From the NCBI GenBank assembly GCA_001931905.2, contig MSJI02000184.1:36879-100878 (forward strand): a stretch of 64,000 nucleotides of DNA, in the 5' to 3' direction. Position 1 is the first letter of the stretch, and every line of letters begins with the position of its first letter. Positions 22,498-32,853 of this stretch are shown here, piece after piece. The stretch comes from Cladosporium sp. IMV 00045. Lineage: Eukaryota; Ascomycota; Dothideomycetes; Cladosporiales; Cladosporiaceae. The notes below the pieces were generated by a model. That model saw only the letters and a list, made by a program, of their open reading frames with translations, did no database searches and had not been told where the DNA came from. Made by a program: the position numbers and the translations under genes.

Positions 22498-22626
22498 AGA
22501 CGGTAATAACTCGAATAACATGCCTATGCCGATCACAAAAGGAGTCAAGTGGCTCACACAACCGGCGAGCCGGCATCATTATTGTAAAGCCCATGCGCCC
22601 CGTTTCGTTCAATAATGTCTAGGCAG
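22498..22626 (-). pseudogene. Relic of the last exon of a multi-pass membrane protein (copy A)
   Basis: On the minus strand the two frames read IERNGAHGLYNNDAGS and, one frame away, LTPFVIGIGMLFELL. Together these match the stretch VTGLNSLDSAGQLIPFVIGLGILVRVF found downstream of the membrane-protein gene at 42.2 kb, including the nine identical bases GCCGATCAC on the + strand. The frame break and the missing upstream exon mark it as a relic. The same relic is in copy B at 37721-37833. Confidence 0.5.
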
Positions 22627-23089
22627 GCATCGCATCCTGGAGGCTGTGCCATCGCTGCCAAGCAAGAATAACTCCTCTCCTCAGGTCCTTGGGCGTGTCG
22701 ATCTTGATCTGCTCCACCCAAGCCTTGCAAAGCGCAGCTCTTTGCCCTATTTAGTCTCATACGCCGCTCTCATATATATTCTCACGCATGCATCCTGCAG
22801 TTGAAAGAGCTGCCTGGCGCTGGGAGCACATTTTTCGGTGTCCGTGATTATAGCGTGAATGACTTCACGTTGAAAATAGCCCTGCACTTGTACATATATG
22901 TAGTGTTCATCAAGCCAGACGATGTGGAAGCATCAACCAATTTTACTCAATCACAACTGTGCATTCACGAATCGAAAGGTTGGCCTTATCGAGACACAAC
23001 GAATCATCTGTCATGTTACTAACGCTTTTTCATAAGCATCAACACTAGAGAATACTCTCATATTCTACATCTCGCGAAACAAGACAGCG
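22627..23089. other. Upstream region of the gap-cut gene, copy A
   Basis: 463 nt without a recognised gene; it serves as promoter and leader of the gene starting at 23090. ACATATATGTA occurs near 22892. Confidence 0.35.
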
Positions 23090-23426
23090 ATGCCCATCTT
23101 TTCGCGCTCATCCCGCCGCAATCGAGAATCACAAGCAGCCAGTCTGAGGTTTCATGGTCCCGACAACCAAGGCTGCATAAAAGCGATCGATTACCACAAT
23201 CGAGAGGCGACATGCTTCAGCATCGCAGGCGACTCCATCTTCCGAACCCTGCCCACGCAGCAACTCATCTGCACGATAAGACGAAGATCCTTCTCTGGGA
23301 AAACCATGCTCGACATACATGGAAGCAACGTTGAGATCAAGCAAAGCTGGGAAGGCATGCAGTATGGAAAAGACATTATGACTACTTTTGGTACATTGAA
23401 ATGGCGTCCAGGAAGTGCGGGATTTG
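23090..23426 (+). CDS. Gene cut by the assembly gap, unrecognised family (copy A, 3' end missing)
   Basis: The first 112 codons, starting MPIFSRSSRRNRESQ, run into the N stretch. The complete version is at 38303-38794 in copy B, which is identical in this part apart from a few substitutions. The break is at the contig end, not a biological truncation. The fold is discussed at the copy-B entry. Confidence 0.75.
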
Positions 23427-23446
23427 NNNNNNNNNNNNNNNNNNNN
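23427..23446. other. Assembly gap, 20 N
   Basis: Twenty consecutive N. The sequence on its left is the end of copy A; the sequence on its right is the start of copy B. Its size is probably a placeholder. The adjoining T run at 23447-23453 could reflect a low-quality contig end. Confidence 0.98.
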
Positions 23447-23646
23447 TTTTTTTGTGTGTCCAAAGTTTGGAGGGGGCTTTTTTCCTCGATTCGGGTTTGC
23501 GAGGTTTGTTTGCTATTGTGTGTAATGATATCTAATGCGACATGACTTCTTCCTTTCCCGACCCGAACTTCATGATTTCATTCACTCCAAGCACGACTTC
23601 CTCCTCCAATCCCTCCAGACACCGGCGTCTAATCTAACCCATATCC

Positions 23647-24546
23647 CTACAAGCCCCTGCGGAAACGCTCAAACGCCCTCAGCGTCATCCTATGAACAGG
23701 CAAAACTCCACCATTATCCGCCCTCTCCCGTTCCATGAACCTCCTCGCATCCCTATCCCTCTCCTCCCTCCTGAACTCATCCCAACCCCCCGAAATGACG
23801 AACGCGCGAAACCCCCTAAGCCGCTCGTTGGACCTGATCATCTTGTCCACCTCCCGCCTAACCTCGGCCAGTCCATTGGTGGCGACACGCTCAAAATTGG
23901 CAGCGTCGTCTCTCAGCTCTTGGAAGCGCCTCTTCGCGCGCTCCGCCTCGTTCGCATTCTCGGCTGCTTCTTGCTTGTGCGCGGCCGCTAAGTCTTTGAG
24001 CCTATCGATCGTGCGGAGGAATTCTCTCTTCGATGTGCCGAGCGCTTTTTTGAGAGAGTTGATTTCCCGCTGCAGGGCCGCGTTGTTGGTTGCGAGCTCT
24101 TCGCTGCGGGTGATTTGGAGGTTGAGGAGCTCGATTTGGTTTTTGAGCGTGGTGGTCTGCGTTTGAGAGGCGAGCAGGGCGGCGCGAAGGGCGTCGATTG
24201 TGTGGTTTTGGTTGGTGAGGAGGGTGGATGGGCTGGGGTGCGTGGTCGGGAGGGAGAGGCTGCGGGGGAGTGGGAGGGGGTTTTCTTCGTTGTTGGTGAT
24301 GGTGGCGATGGCGTTGGTGATTATATCAGTGTTGGAGGGATGCGGGTGGAGTTTTGCTACGTTCTCGAGGTGGGAAGGGTGGAGAAAGTGGTATTGGTGC
24401 GTGAATGTGCCTGCGATTGGGGAACTGATTTTGAGTTTCATGTCTGATGGGTGCTCGGGGTTGAAGCAGGTGGTGAGTTTTGCTTTTGTCTTGTGGATTG
24501 AGACGCGGATTCTTTTGCGGATGCTGTGGGCGTTTGGGTCTGCCAT
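23647..24546 (-). CDS. Coiled-coil protein of unknown function (copy B)
   Basis: 299 aa, counterpart of the gene at 8352-9284. The start MADPNAHSIRKRI and the coiled coil (ALRAALLASQTQTTTLKNQ onward) are conserved, as is RLRGFRAFVISGGWDEF. After that block the protein ends in a different tail, RERADNGGVLPVHRMTLRAF and so on, unrelated to the copy-A tail. Which tail is ancestral cannot be told from two copies. Confidence 0.6.
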   Translation of the reverse strand: MADPNAHSIRKRIRVSIHKTKAKLTTCFNPEHPSDMKLKISSPIAGTFTHQYHFLHPSHLENVAKLHPHPSNTDIITNAIATITNNEENPLPLPRSLSLPTTHPSPSTLLTNQNHTIDALRAALLASQTQTTTLKNQIELLNLQITRSEELATNNAALQREINSLKKALGTSKREFLRTIDRLKDLAAAHKQEAAENANEAERAKRRFQELRDDAANFERVATNGLAEVRREVDKMIRSNERLRGFRAFVISGGWDEFRREERDRDARRFMERERADNGGVLPVHRMTLRAFERFRRGL

Positions 24547-24894
24547 GTTGATGATGGTGGTGTTCTGTGGTTGGTTCAGGACTGTCTGTTGTCAAGGCTG
24601 GCGTAGGCTTCATATACAGGAATGGTATGGAGTGTGACAAGCAACATCTGAAACATGTGAGTAGAATTATCCGATTGCTTGATGCTGAAAGAGAAAGGAG
24701 AAGTGATGTGAGCGCAGGAGACGCTAAGGGATGCATAGATGTGGGAAGATGCATCGAATGACAAGCAAACGAGTGACAATGAAGGCTTTGTGGTAAACCC
24801 GGCATACAGATCTGCGTCTGCAAGATGTTGAAAAATCTACTACTCAATCAAGCAGTGTGAACGTAAGACATGTGGTTTGATACAGTTTTCATAC
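24547..24894. other. Intergenic, copy B; nothing recognised
   Basis: Counterpart of 9285-9642, between two minus-strand genes; small indels relative to copy A, including a shorter GGT-like run. Confidence 0.35.
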
Positions 24895-26481
24895 TCATCG
24901 TGTCTTTCTCGCCCATCCGAAATCCATCGTGACCGGCTGTAGTGTCTGGGACCGTCTTACAGAGTTGATCCGTCTCATGGCAAAGAGGACTTGGCTTTCC
25001 GCCTCCAACCACATCTGTGCTTTCTTCTTTTCTATACTCAAATCGTCATGTGACTCAGCATCCACTGCTGGCAATGTATCCATGACTTCGTGCACCAGCT
25101 GTCGGTCGGAAGAGATCCCTTGTTGTGTAGGCAAGGCTTTGAGGCCTGCGTGTGTCGGTAGCCAGCCTTGTGCGACATTGATGTAGTTCAGATTCTTCCA
25201 TGTATCGGTGAAGACAGACAATGAGCTTGAGCTTATGGAAGACCACTCGTCTCCGTCGGGAGAACCGTTGGCTGGAAGCTCTGGTATAGATGCAAGCAAA
25301 GCCAGCGCGGGAACCCATGATGTGCAGCCTTCCAGATCAAGCCATTGGAGACGCAACAAATTTATGCTCAGCTGTCTCAGCAAAGATGCTGGCTCGTTCA
25401 AGTCCTGGTCCAGTGCAGAGTACAGGTGAGAGCCGCCGGCAGTCACCTCTGGACCACGTTGACTGGAAACGGTAGTGGTTGCCAGATTCGGTGTGAGTGT
25501 CGGTCTTGGCCAGTAAGCCAGTGACAGGTGGGTCAGATGGGGTGTATGCTTGCTGAATGCCAGGAGATCCCGCCATAAAACTGTTGGAGGTGGGTGAGAG
25601 AGTGATAGGTGTGTGAGGTGGGAGAATCGTGATGGAGACAGCGAGGTGTCAAGATATGTCTCGATGGAATCTTGGTCTTCCCATGAATCCGCAACATCGT
25701 CTGCTGCTGTCTCTTCCAGCTTTGGCTGATCTACTCGTAGGCGTTTCGTCAGGCGTGGCAACGTCAGCGTCGAGTGGCCGACAAGACCTGATAGATCTAG
25801 GGATGTGACCTTTTCCGAGCCTTGCGTCAAGGCTTCGAATGCTTCGATAGTGATAGCAGGGCCGTATACGCATAGATAAGAGAGCAGCCGCAATCTCACT
25901 TGCAGAGTGAATTCAGCTAGACCTGGGTAATCTTCTTCATCGAGCATGCCCCACTGACTTGCAATAGTCTTCAGAGCATGATGTGTCAACGTCCTGGCTC
26001 CAAGTCCAGTAGATTGAGGATGAGAGTTCCCATCAAGCCCTGTCGCTCGAGCGAACCGTCCAACTTCTTGGGGTTTAGTCCGGTCGACATAACTTGTAGT
26101 CGCACTTTTACCCTTCCGCCGTCCCCTGTAAGCAAGCGTCGAAGTCCATCTACCGCTACCCAACGCAGTCCAAGACTTGGGAGGTGCCGGTCCAGGCGTC
26201 CTAAGCCTTTCTCGCGCCCTCACGCCTGCTCGAGCTCTCGGTGGTGCACTTTCAGGTACACCCAGGATACCTCGAAGTTGTGGCGGGATGGATCTTTGGC
26301 TGACGAGTTCGGCGATCTCACGTTTCTTCGTCGCCGCATCAGGTCCCTCGATTTTGCGGAGCTCGCTGAGCTTTTCGTTCACCGAGCTTGAAGATCCATC
26401 GTTTCGAGATGTGGTGGCGTTGGGCTTGGGTGATGATGGGACTTGATGCTGCTTGAAGTTGAAAGTGCGCTTTTTGGGCAT
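24895..26481 (-). CDS. Leucine-rich-repeat-like protein of unknown function (copy B)
   Basis: 528 aa, same length as the copy-A gene at 9643-11229 and open throughout. The leucine-rich units (KVTSLDLSGLVGHSTLTLPRL, HLTHLSLAYWPR, LLRLQWLDLEGCTSW) are unchanged; differences concentrate in the N-terminal Ser/Pro region and around the Gly/Ser insert near residue 420. Conservation of the repeats with drift in linkers indicates both copies are, or recently were, under selection. Confidence 0.7.
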   Translation of the reverse strand: MPKKRTFNFKQHQVPSSPKPNATTSRNDGSSSSVNEKLSELRKIEGPDAATKKREIAELVSQRSIPPQLRGILGVPESAPPRARAGVRARERLRTPGPAPPKSWTALGSGRWTSTLAYRGRRKGKSATTSYVDRTKPQEVGRFARATGLDGNSHPQSTGLGARTLTHHALKTIASQWGMLDEEDYPGLAEFTLQVRLRLLSYLCVYGPAITIEAFEALTQGSEKVTSLDLSGLVGHSTLTLPRLTKRLRVDQPKLEETAADDVADSWEDQDSIETYLDTSLSPSRFSHLTHLSLSHPPPTVLWRDLLAFSKHTPHLTHLSLAYWPRPTLTPNLATTTVSSQRGPEVTAGGSHLYSALDQDLNEPASLLRQLSINLLRLQWLDLEGCTSWVPALALLASIPELPANGSPDGDEWSSISSSSLSVFTDTWKNLNYINVAQGWLPTHAGLKALPTQQGISSDRQLVHEVMDTLPAVDAESHDDLSIEKKKAQMWLEAESQVLFAMRRINSVRRSQTLQPVTMDFGWARKTR

Positions 26482-26601
26482 CCGAAAGGAAGATGGTAAG
26501 AGCCCAAGCTGGTAAGGATCAATCGATTGTCTGGCTGATATTTATTGGTTACTGTTTGTGGTCAAGGCTGTGGTGAGTCGCAGTGACACACTTCCTGGTG
26601 G

Positions 26602-26613
26602 CGGCAAATTCCG
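26602..26613. promoter_or_regulatory. CGG-N6-CCG palindrome in divergent promoter (copy B)
   Basis: Same site as 11358-11369, with the same CAAATT spacer. The outer base pair of the arm differs (CCGCA here, CCGCC in copy A), leaving the CGG/CCG core intact. Confidence 0.35.
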
Positions 26614-26790
26614 CAGCTGAGGCAGGCAGTGAAGTGACGCCGTTGGAGATGATCAAGATGACCAAGCGGCTGCAAGCAGCAAGCGCTCCAACTCCATTCC
26701 AACGGCCGATCACCATCTACAGGCAGGGGGTGCGCAATATGTAGAACATCTTTTGCCGGCCGTACCTCACGGCACTTCATTATATGTATC

Positions 26791-27378
26791 ATGGCAGCCA
26801 TCAAAATCCGCCCACCCACGTTCTCTCAAGCCGCCACTCCAGCCGACTTCCCGCTCCCATCCATACCATGGCTCTCGGAGGCCTGGCACGTCACCCACTC
26901 CAGCCTACCCATGTGGAAGTCGAAGCGGAACGTGCAGATCAAATACACGCCTCTGCCACCCACTTCCAGTGATCTCCAAGCAGACTCTAAGGACCGTCTC
27001 GACGATCTCGTCACATACCAGTCATTATCGGGCACGAAAATAAGCAAAGTCGAGGGCGTAGACACCGCCAGCGGAAAAGGCACAGGAGAATGGGACTGGA
27101 GAGGTCGCGGTTGGCTCAAGATTGCCAGCAGCCATTGGGAGGTGCTTGGTTGGGGCGAAGAAGATGGCACGGGCAACAAATGGGTCGTGACCTGCTTCGC
27201 GAAGACGTTGTTCACACCTGCTGGCGTGGATCTGTACTCTTTGAGTCAGGACGGTCTTAAGGCTGAGACTGTCGAGGCGATTAAATTGAGGCTTGCAGAG
27301 GTGGAAGATGAAGATATCAGGAAGATGGCTGGAGATCTGTTTGAGGTGAAGATTGATAATGCTAGGGATGAGGCTTGA
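26791..27378 (+). CDS. Small beta-rich, calycin/lipocalin-like hypothetical protein (copy B)
   Basis: 195 aa, one exon, counterpart of 11545-12132. The Trp/Tyr-rich strands (WHVTHSSLPMWKSKRNVQI, GEWDWRGRGWLKIASSHWEV) are identical and differences lie mainly in the charged C-terminal helix. Copy B has no in-frame upstream extension, which fixes the start for both copies. Confidence 0.7.
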   Translation: MAAIKIRPPTFSQAATPADFPLPSIPWLSEAWHVTHSSLPMWKSKRNVQIKYTPLPPTSSDLQADSKDRLDDLVTYQSLSGTKISKVEGVDTASGKGTGEWDWRGRGWLKIASSHWEVLGWGEEDGTGNKWVVTCFAKTLFTPAGVDLYSLSQDGLKAETVEAIKLRLAEVEDEDIRKMAGDLFEVKIDNARDEA

Positions 27379-27851
27379 TCTGGTAGAATTCACAATTGAT
27401 AGAGTGAAGGGCAGATAGGCCTACTGAGAGAGCTCATTCGATATTGAATATTGTCGTGATTCTAATGGCCGCAGAGATCCCATCCGTACTACTTGATAGA
27501 TTGCAATAGCACTCTGCCACACAATCTATCACTCACTTCATATCTGGCGTTTCAATAGCTTCAACCCGTCGGCATCTGACGGTGATATGCCGGGCTGATT
27601 CATGGGGAAAGTCACCAGCACATCTCTTTGCCAGCCCGTCTTGTTACCACAGACACACGCAAATGGTCTTGAGACGATGGATATCAAATTGTGCAGACAA
27701 AAGAAATCTTGCGTCATATTGCAGTGCGCCCGTTGCTGCCAGGGTATGGTGATACAGCTCGTTTTCGACCCTCTAGCATATATACACTTCGCTGACCTGC
27801 CATCTTCGATAGGTCCAGCCTTTCCGTCCTCTCATACTAATCGCGAGTCGC
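27379..27851. other. Convergent 3' region, copy B; no gene seen
   Basis: Counterpart of 12133-12607, highly similar, including the CATATATACAC stretch. Confidence 0.35.
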
Positions 27852-28368
27852 TTAGTACCAGGTCTTGTGGCCAAGGACCATGCGGCACATCATGTAGAGG
27901 CAGGCTGAAAATTGGTCAGTGGCCGGATCCTTATAACAAGAGCTTGCTCGGCTCTCAGATGCTTCTGTTGAACATACCAGAGGAGGTAGCGATCATGGTG
28001 GCGTAGTAAGGGTAGAGCATGATCTTGGCACGGGGGCCCTGTGGACAGCATGTCAGTATACCGCTGACAACGAGTATTCCGGTGTTCTCCGCGCGAGTCG
28101 GATATCCTCCTCCAATGTCGTATCCAGCGCGTGTCCGCATCTTAACCCACCTTCTGCCACTGCCTCAGACCGTCGTGGGTCTGGTGAAGTCTCTGCCATG
28201 CAGGGACATTGTTTGCGCGGTAAAGACCGGGGAAGTTGATGCTGCATGCCGTGTTAGCATGTGTGATTCCCATCTTTCACGCTCGCGGGCGCGGCCATGA
28301 GCAGAACGCGACGTTCGCGTGAGGCCGAGATTGACATACCCGGCACGGCGGGCGATAGTGGAACGCAT
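27852..28368 (-). CDS. Cytochrome c oxidase subunit VIIa-like protein, four exons (copy B)
   Basis: Exons on the minus strand are 28340-28368, 28151-28241, 27978-28038 and 27852-27904, the same lengths (29, 91, 61, 53 nt) as in copy A. The 77-aa product is identical to copy A; the three coding differences are synonymous. The first intron uses GTATGT where copy A has GTACGT. See copy A for domain description. Confidence 0.8.
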
Positions 28369-28667
28369 TTTGGCGGGATCGGTGGGTTTCGAGGGTGTTG
28401 TTCGGACGCAATGGCTGGTATACAATGGGTTGGTGAGGTTCAGGGCGTCGAGCCTTGGAGAGTGAGAGAGCTTCGGCAAGCTCCGCATCGGGGAAAACGC
28501 ACGGATCATGACGTTCAGCCCTCCGATGCTCCTCCTACCATACAAAAGTTCGCGGGAGGTGTACATGGAGACGATGCTCTTCAGAATGAGAGACTGCCCT
28601 TGACGGCGCCACACTGGACTTATGCAATGGCACCTGACCGAGGGATAGTGCTGAGCAGCGCTGTACA
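28369..28667. promoter_or_regulatory. Divergent promoter between COX7-like and mitochondrial helical-repeat genes (copy B)
   Basis: 299 nt, five shorter than copy A because of small deletions near 28510. No defined site. Confidence 0.35.
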
Positions 28668-31355
28668 ATGGGTGCGCGATTCGACAAATGGCTCGCTCGG
28701 CCATCAACGATTCACTTCTTGCGCCAGCTCATAGGGCCTGAGTATGCATTAGCACCGAAGAGACGATCTTTCCTGGCATCGCCCGCCACATTCACGAGGC
28801 CTTTCACGACCGACCGCACACCACCGAGACGATCCGAAAATGGCCAATCCGAGAAGAAGGTGTATGATCCGCAAGCCGGGGCAGACCTGGAGACTTTCCA
28901 AGAGCAAAGACAGCGCGTTGCGAAGGAGTTGAAATTGTACATACCAGATGGATATCAGGATCCACGCATATCGCCACAAGAACAAGGACTAGAGCTGTCG
29001 GGCTATTCCAATTTGCTCTACGCGGAAACCCGCGTTCGCGACGTCTCATCCACTCGATGGCTATTGATCGACCTCCCGGAGAATCACAACAATCTTGAAG
29101 CGTGGCGAAACATTCTGCAGTACAGAGAGCGGATGGATGGATTCAACGGTGTTCTTGACGTCTGGAAAGGGATGCGCAACCGAGGGATTGATCTACCTGT
29201 CACTGGCGACCACGCGGCCACATTTTGGACCATCTTTTTGCACGCTGCTATTGTTCCATACCCAAATGAGAACCACGAAGCTCTACTGGAAGCGATCTAT
29301 ACACATGCAAAAGAGCTCAAAGACTTGGGGCGAGGACAATACCGACTCTTCCACAAGATACTCGTTGGACGCTTTCTTCGTGCACCATTCGCACCAAGAC
29401 AGAATGGACCAGAGTTTGCGTGGCATGGGCGAGCACGCAAAGATGGGCTTTGTCCGCCGCGTTCATTGGCCGAAGTCGTGGAGGATGTTTTGAAGAGCAG
29501 TAGACCATACCTTGCCTTCAGGCGATTCAAGAAAATGTACGTTCATGACAGAGTGCGCAACTTATACGATTCGTGTATGCACATGGTTCTTTTGCATGCA
29601 GGTGGTGATGGGAAAATTATTGTTGCCTGGCACAACTTTTTTGTCTCAAAAGACGACAAGCCGGGCCCTGAATTAGCCGCCAGCCCATCCATTCAATATC
29701 TTACCGGCGTGACTGCCATGGAAGATGGCGCCTCACCACCAGAACGCATTAAGGAAAGCGACCTGTCCCAGATATTCACTACGGATCGAGAGAACGCAGC
29801 GCGGTCCCTATTTCCGTCGCTTTCAAGGGCGTCTATGAGCAGCTTGGTCGGCGACGTACACGGCATCAAACCCAAAGCAATCAGCGATAAGTTCTGCGCG
29901 CGTATGTTTGCCACACAGACTTTTTCCCTTGAAACCATCATTCGGGGTATTGCTTTACTTGGCACAGAAGCATTGGGACCTGTTGCTATACGCGAGATGG
30001 CTATCCGAGCGGGCACGCCTGAAGAGTTCAAGACCAGGCTTTCCGACATCAATGATGCTGGCATGCAACTTGTGCCTTCGATTTATACCAGACTTCTTGA
30101 AAGGGTTGCAATCACCTCACAACATGATTTGTTCCAGGCCCTGTTAGAGAGCGATCAACACCCTGAAAGCTACGACGATCAGCACATACAGGAAAGCCTT
30201 CTTGCCGACTACTTGAGAACAGAGAATTGGCCTCAGACTTATTTGACTCTCTTGGGTTTGTCTCAAGCGGACAAATCGATGGCCAGCCGTGCCTGGAATC
30301 GTCTTTTACAACATCACGTTAGAGCACGAGACTATGCAGAAATTGTTCGCATTTTCGACCACATTCGTGCAGAACAGCTGATCTTGTCCCGCAGAAGTCT
30401 CAACTTCATGCGAAAGTACCTATTACCAACCCGCACGCCGGCCAAGAGGCCGATCGTCTCGGACAAGACCCCTGACGGCAATTTCAAGTCTCTTGATTAT
30501 GCTGTGAATGCGCACATTTATGCAACAGCGCGGGGAGGCGATGTCGAGCACTATCGGTGGATCGAATTTCTCAAACGGTACGGCATGTTCGGTAAGATGA
30601 AGAAGATCAAAAATCTAACCGCGTGGCTTGCGAACATCTGTCCATCAAAAGGAGAACCAGAGTATGCTTTGATGAACGGCCTGGTCAAACGCAGAAGCCG
30701 CAAGATGCCTACCTTGGCCTTCATCTTCAATCCCGTCATGCTGAGGGCGATTGTCATTTGGGGATTCCATGATGCCGGCGCTCGAGACGCACTTCGACCC
30801 TCACCTCGAAAATTGGATGCGGATCCCGGGGAGACTGATGCAACGTCACTATACGAAGACAAACACGTTGAGCTGTGGGCGCAAGGACTCTCGATACTTT
30901 TGCAGCTCAAGCGCCTTGGTGTGCGAGTTAAGACGAGCAATGTCCGGCGCGCTATGGAAGAAGTGTTGTGGATTTGGTTTGGCCCTGGAAGGTCAGAACG
31001 GGGTGCCAACCTGCAATCCATCCGGCGCAATCACTTGTCACTCGCGCACTATGTGATCCACGCGAACGAGGTCTGGGATGAGCCTCTGTTTGACCTCGCC
31101 CCAGAAATTCTCGAGAATGAGGTGCAACTGATTCGCGCCGTCTTCGGAAACGAGCGCCGCGCAGATCAACGGACTGGAGCATGGGTTGATGTTGACCTTT
31201 GGTCTGCTGCCAAAGCAGATGGCATATGGCACGCGGTCGACCCTCCCATGAAGACGCGGAAAAAAGGCGACGAGCATATCCCAGACGAGTTCAAATTCTA
31301 CGATAACTTGCCCCGAAGACAAAGGCGGAGGAGGAAACTGCGTGTGGACTATTGA
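28668..31355 (+). CDS. Large mitochondrial helical-repeat (PPR-like) protein (copy B)
   Basis: 895 aa, intact, counterpart of 13430-16114. Presequence, helical pairs and the basic tail PRRQRRRRKLRVDY are all kept. One in-frame 3-nt difference gives SKGEPEYAL here against SREPEYAL in copy A. Substitutions are scattered and mostly conservative. It ends 42 nt from the convergent flavoprotein stop, as in copy A. Confidence 0.7.
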   Translation: MGARFDKWLARPSTIHFLRQLIGPEYALAPKRRSFLASPATFTRPFTTDRTPPRRSENGQSEKKVYDPQAGADLETFQEQRQRVAKELKLYIPDGYQDPRISPQEQGLELSGYSNLLYAETRVRDVSSTRWLLIDLPENHNNLEAWRNILQYRERMDGFNGVLDVWKGMRNRGIDLPVTGDHAATFWTIFLHAAIVPYPNENHEALLEAIYTHAKELKDLGRGQYRLFHKILVGRFLRAPFAPRQNGPEFAWHGRARKDGLCPPRSLAEVVEDVLKSSRPYLAFRRFKKMYVHDRVRNLYDSCMHMVLLHAGGDGKIIVAWHNFFVSKDDKPGPELAASPSIQYLTGVTAMEDGASPPERIKESDLSQIFTTDRENAARSLFPSLSRASMSSLVGDVHGIKPKAISDKFCARMFATQTFSLETIIRGIALLGTEALGPVAIREMAIRAGTPEEFKTRLSDINDAGMQLVPSIYTRLLERVAITSQHDLFQALLESDQHPESYDDQHIQESLLADYLRTENWPQTYLTLLGLSQADKSMASRAWNRLLQHHVRARDYAEIVRIFDHIRAEQLILSRRSLNFMRKYLLPTRTPAKRPIVSDKTPDGNFKSLDYAVNAHIYATARGGDVEHYRWIEFLKRYGMFGKMKKIKNLTAWLANICPSKGEPEYALMNGLVKRRSRKMPTLAFIFNPVMLRAIVIWGFHDAGARDALRPSPRKLDADPGETDATSLYEDKHVELWAQGLSILLQLKRLGVRVKTSNVRRAMEEVLWIWFGPGRSERGANLQSIRRNHLSLAHYVIHANEVWDEPLFDLAPEILENEVQLIRAVFGNERRADQRTGAWVDVDLWSAAKADGIWHAVDPPMKTRKKGDEHIPDEFKFYDNLPRRQRRRRKLRVDY

Positions 31356-31397
31356 TCCATCTGACAAGCGTTAACATTTCTTCTATGAACCAAGTCT

Positions 31398-32250
31398 TTA
31401 CGCTTCTACAGCATCAACCGCCCGCTGCTCCGCCATGGAATTGGCATCCGCAACCCAATCTGCCAGATACTCAGGAAGATTCTTGACCTTATTGTTCGCA
31501 TCCTCGATCGGCTCGCCCAGCGTCTGATACGCAGGCACGACGCCAATCCAAGTCTTGCTCAACAGCTCTGCATTTTGGAGATCAGACTTCTCATCCCCCG
31601 GCCCGCCAGTCCGCACCTTAGCAGACGCGGTCTCAATCCTGATCTTCAAAATCCCAGTCGCCGTGATCTCAGACTTCGACGGGGGGTTCCGGCTATTCTC
31701 CCAGCGATGCGGCATGATGTCGTTCGTAATCAAGCGCATCGCCCACAAGACTTCCTCCGGATCTTCCACCACACTGCCGTAGCCAAAGACCACCGCGCAG
31801 CGGTAGTTGCAGTCGTTGTGGAACGGCGCCAGGCTGAGCACGTAGCCGTCGAGAATCGTGGCCGCCACGCACAGCGGCGCCTCCCCGCCCGATGTTATCT
31901 TGAAGAGGCGTGCGACGTTCGAGCCGTGCACGTAGATGTGCGGTTCCTCGTCGCGCTTCCACGTGTCGATGGCGCCGAGCATGGGCAGGATGGTTGGGAA
32001 TTGTGGCCCTTCTGTGGAGGGGGCGTTGAAGGATACGTGCAGGATTGGGCATTGAGATATGATGTTCTGGATCAGTTTGTGGTCGTAGTTGGCTTGTCGA
32101 TGGGTTTTAGTCAGCGTTTTGCAGGAACTCGTGTATGAACGACGGGGAAAGTGTATATTTGTATATGTATGTGTAGTATTTTCATGTAGACATACCACGT
32201 TGATTGTATCTGTTTACTTTGTTGAGCCCGTCGGCGGGATATTGGGACAT
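31398..32250 (-). CDS. PNPOx-like FMN-binding flavoprotein (copy B)
   Basis: Exons 32196-32250 and 31398-32092, 249 aa, matching copy A exon for exon; the intron is 103 nt. In this copy the intron happens to be open in the exon-2 frame, so a single-exon reading gives a false N-terminus; the spliced start MSQYPADGLNKVNRYNQR is shared by both copies and fits the family motif. Confidence 0.8.
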
Positions 32251-32853
32251 CTTGGCGGATCGAGAATCTTGCTCGCTATCTCTTTTCTATCAAAGTACAT
32301 ATGTGGAGAAGTCGTTCAATTGTTTTCGTTCGAAAACTGCCACAGCTTCCCATCGGTTATATAGCTCACAGCTCACACTACACCTTTAGGGCGTGCCAAT
32401 ATCTCAAATGATCAAGTAATCCCAAAACATGCAATCACATCCGCCCTTTCGATCTCATTCGACAACAGAGAAAACCTGATAATGCTCTCGCATAATGTCG
32501 CATGTAACTGCTACATGCAGCTATGATTTTCTATCGTGCCTGCAGGCTGACCATTCGCTTCGACGCTGGTGGGTTGGATAGCTACCTCACTTACCCCGCA
32601 GTGATAGTTTGTGGTGATGGGGGATTCATTAGGGTTATGGGAAGGTTTTGGGGAGGGGTTGGGGGATATCGACATTGTTTCTTCGCAGGCTTCTCACAGC
32701 GGTTCCTAATGTCGTGGCCGTTGATTGGAAGAGCAGGAACATGCGATGGTGGATAATGACTTTGCCATTCATACATATAACATCGTTCACTTCACTCGAG
32801 ATTCGTTATGTACGAGCGATCATCTCAATCCGCATCCTACGCCCATTCCCTCC
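32251..32853. other. Intergenic, copy B, 0.6 kb; nothing recognised
   Basis: Counterpart of 17009-17611 between two minus-strand genes. Confidence 0.35.

Larger units (their letters stand above)
8113..23426. repeat. Copy A of a 15.2-kb duplicated segment, ending exactly at the N gap
   Basis: The segment aligns along its length, same orientation, with 23447-38638. The left edge is set where the AAGTTTGGA...GGGGCTTTTT sequence near 8125 matches the first bases after the gap. The right edge (GTGCGGGATTTG) matches 38627-38638 and then stops at the N run. Gene order and exon structure agree gene by gene. In a sample of the first 120 nt of the large mitochondrial gene there are 3 differences; the COX7-like coding sequence has 3 in 234 nt, all synonymous. 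See copy B and the gap entry. Confidence 0.95.

Noticed and set aside
31575..32138. 187-codon + strand open frame over the copy-B flavoprotein
   Set aside because: Antisense to the PNPOx-like gene and without recognisable features; the minus-strand family motif is clear.
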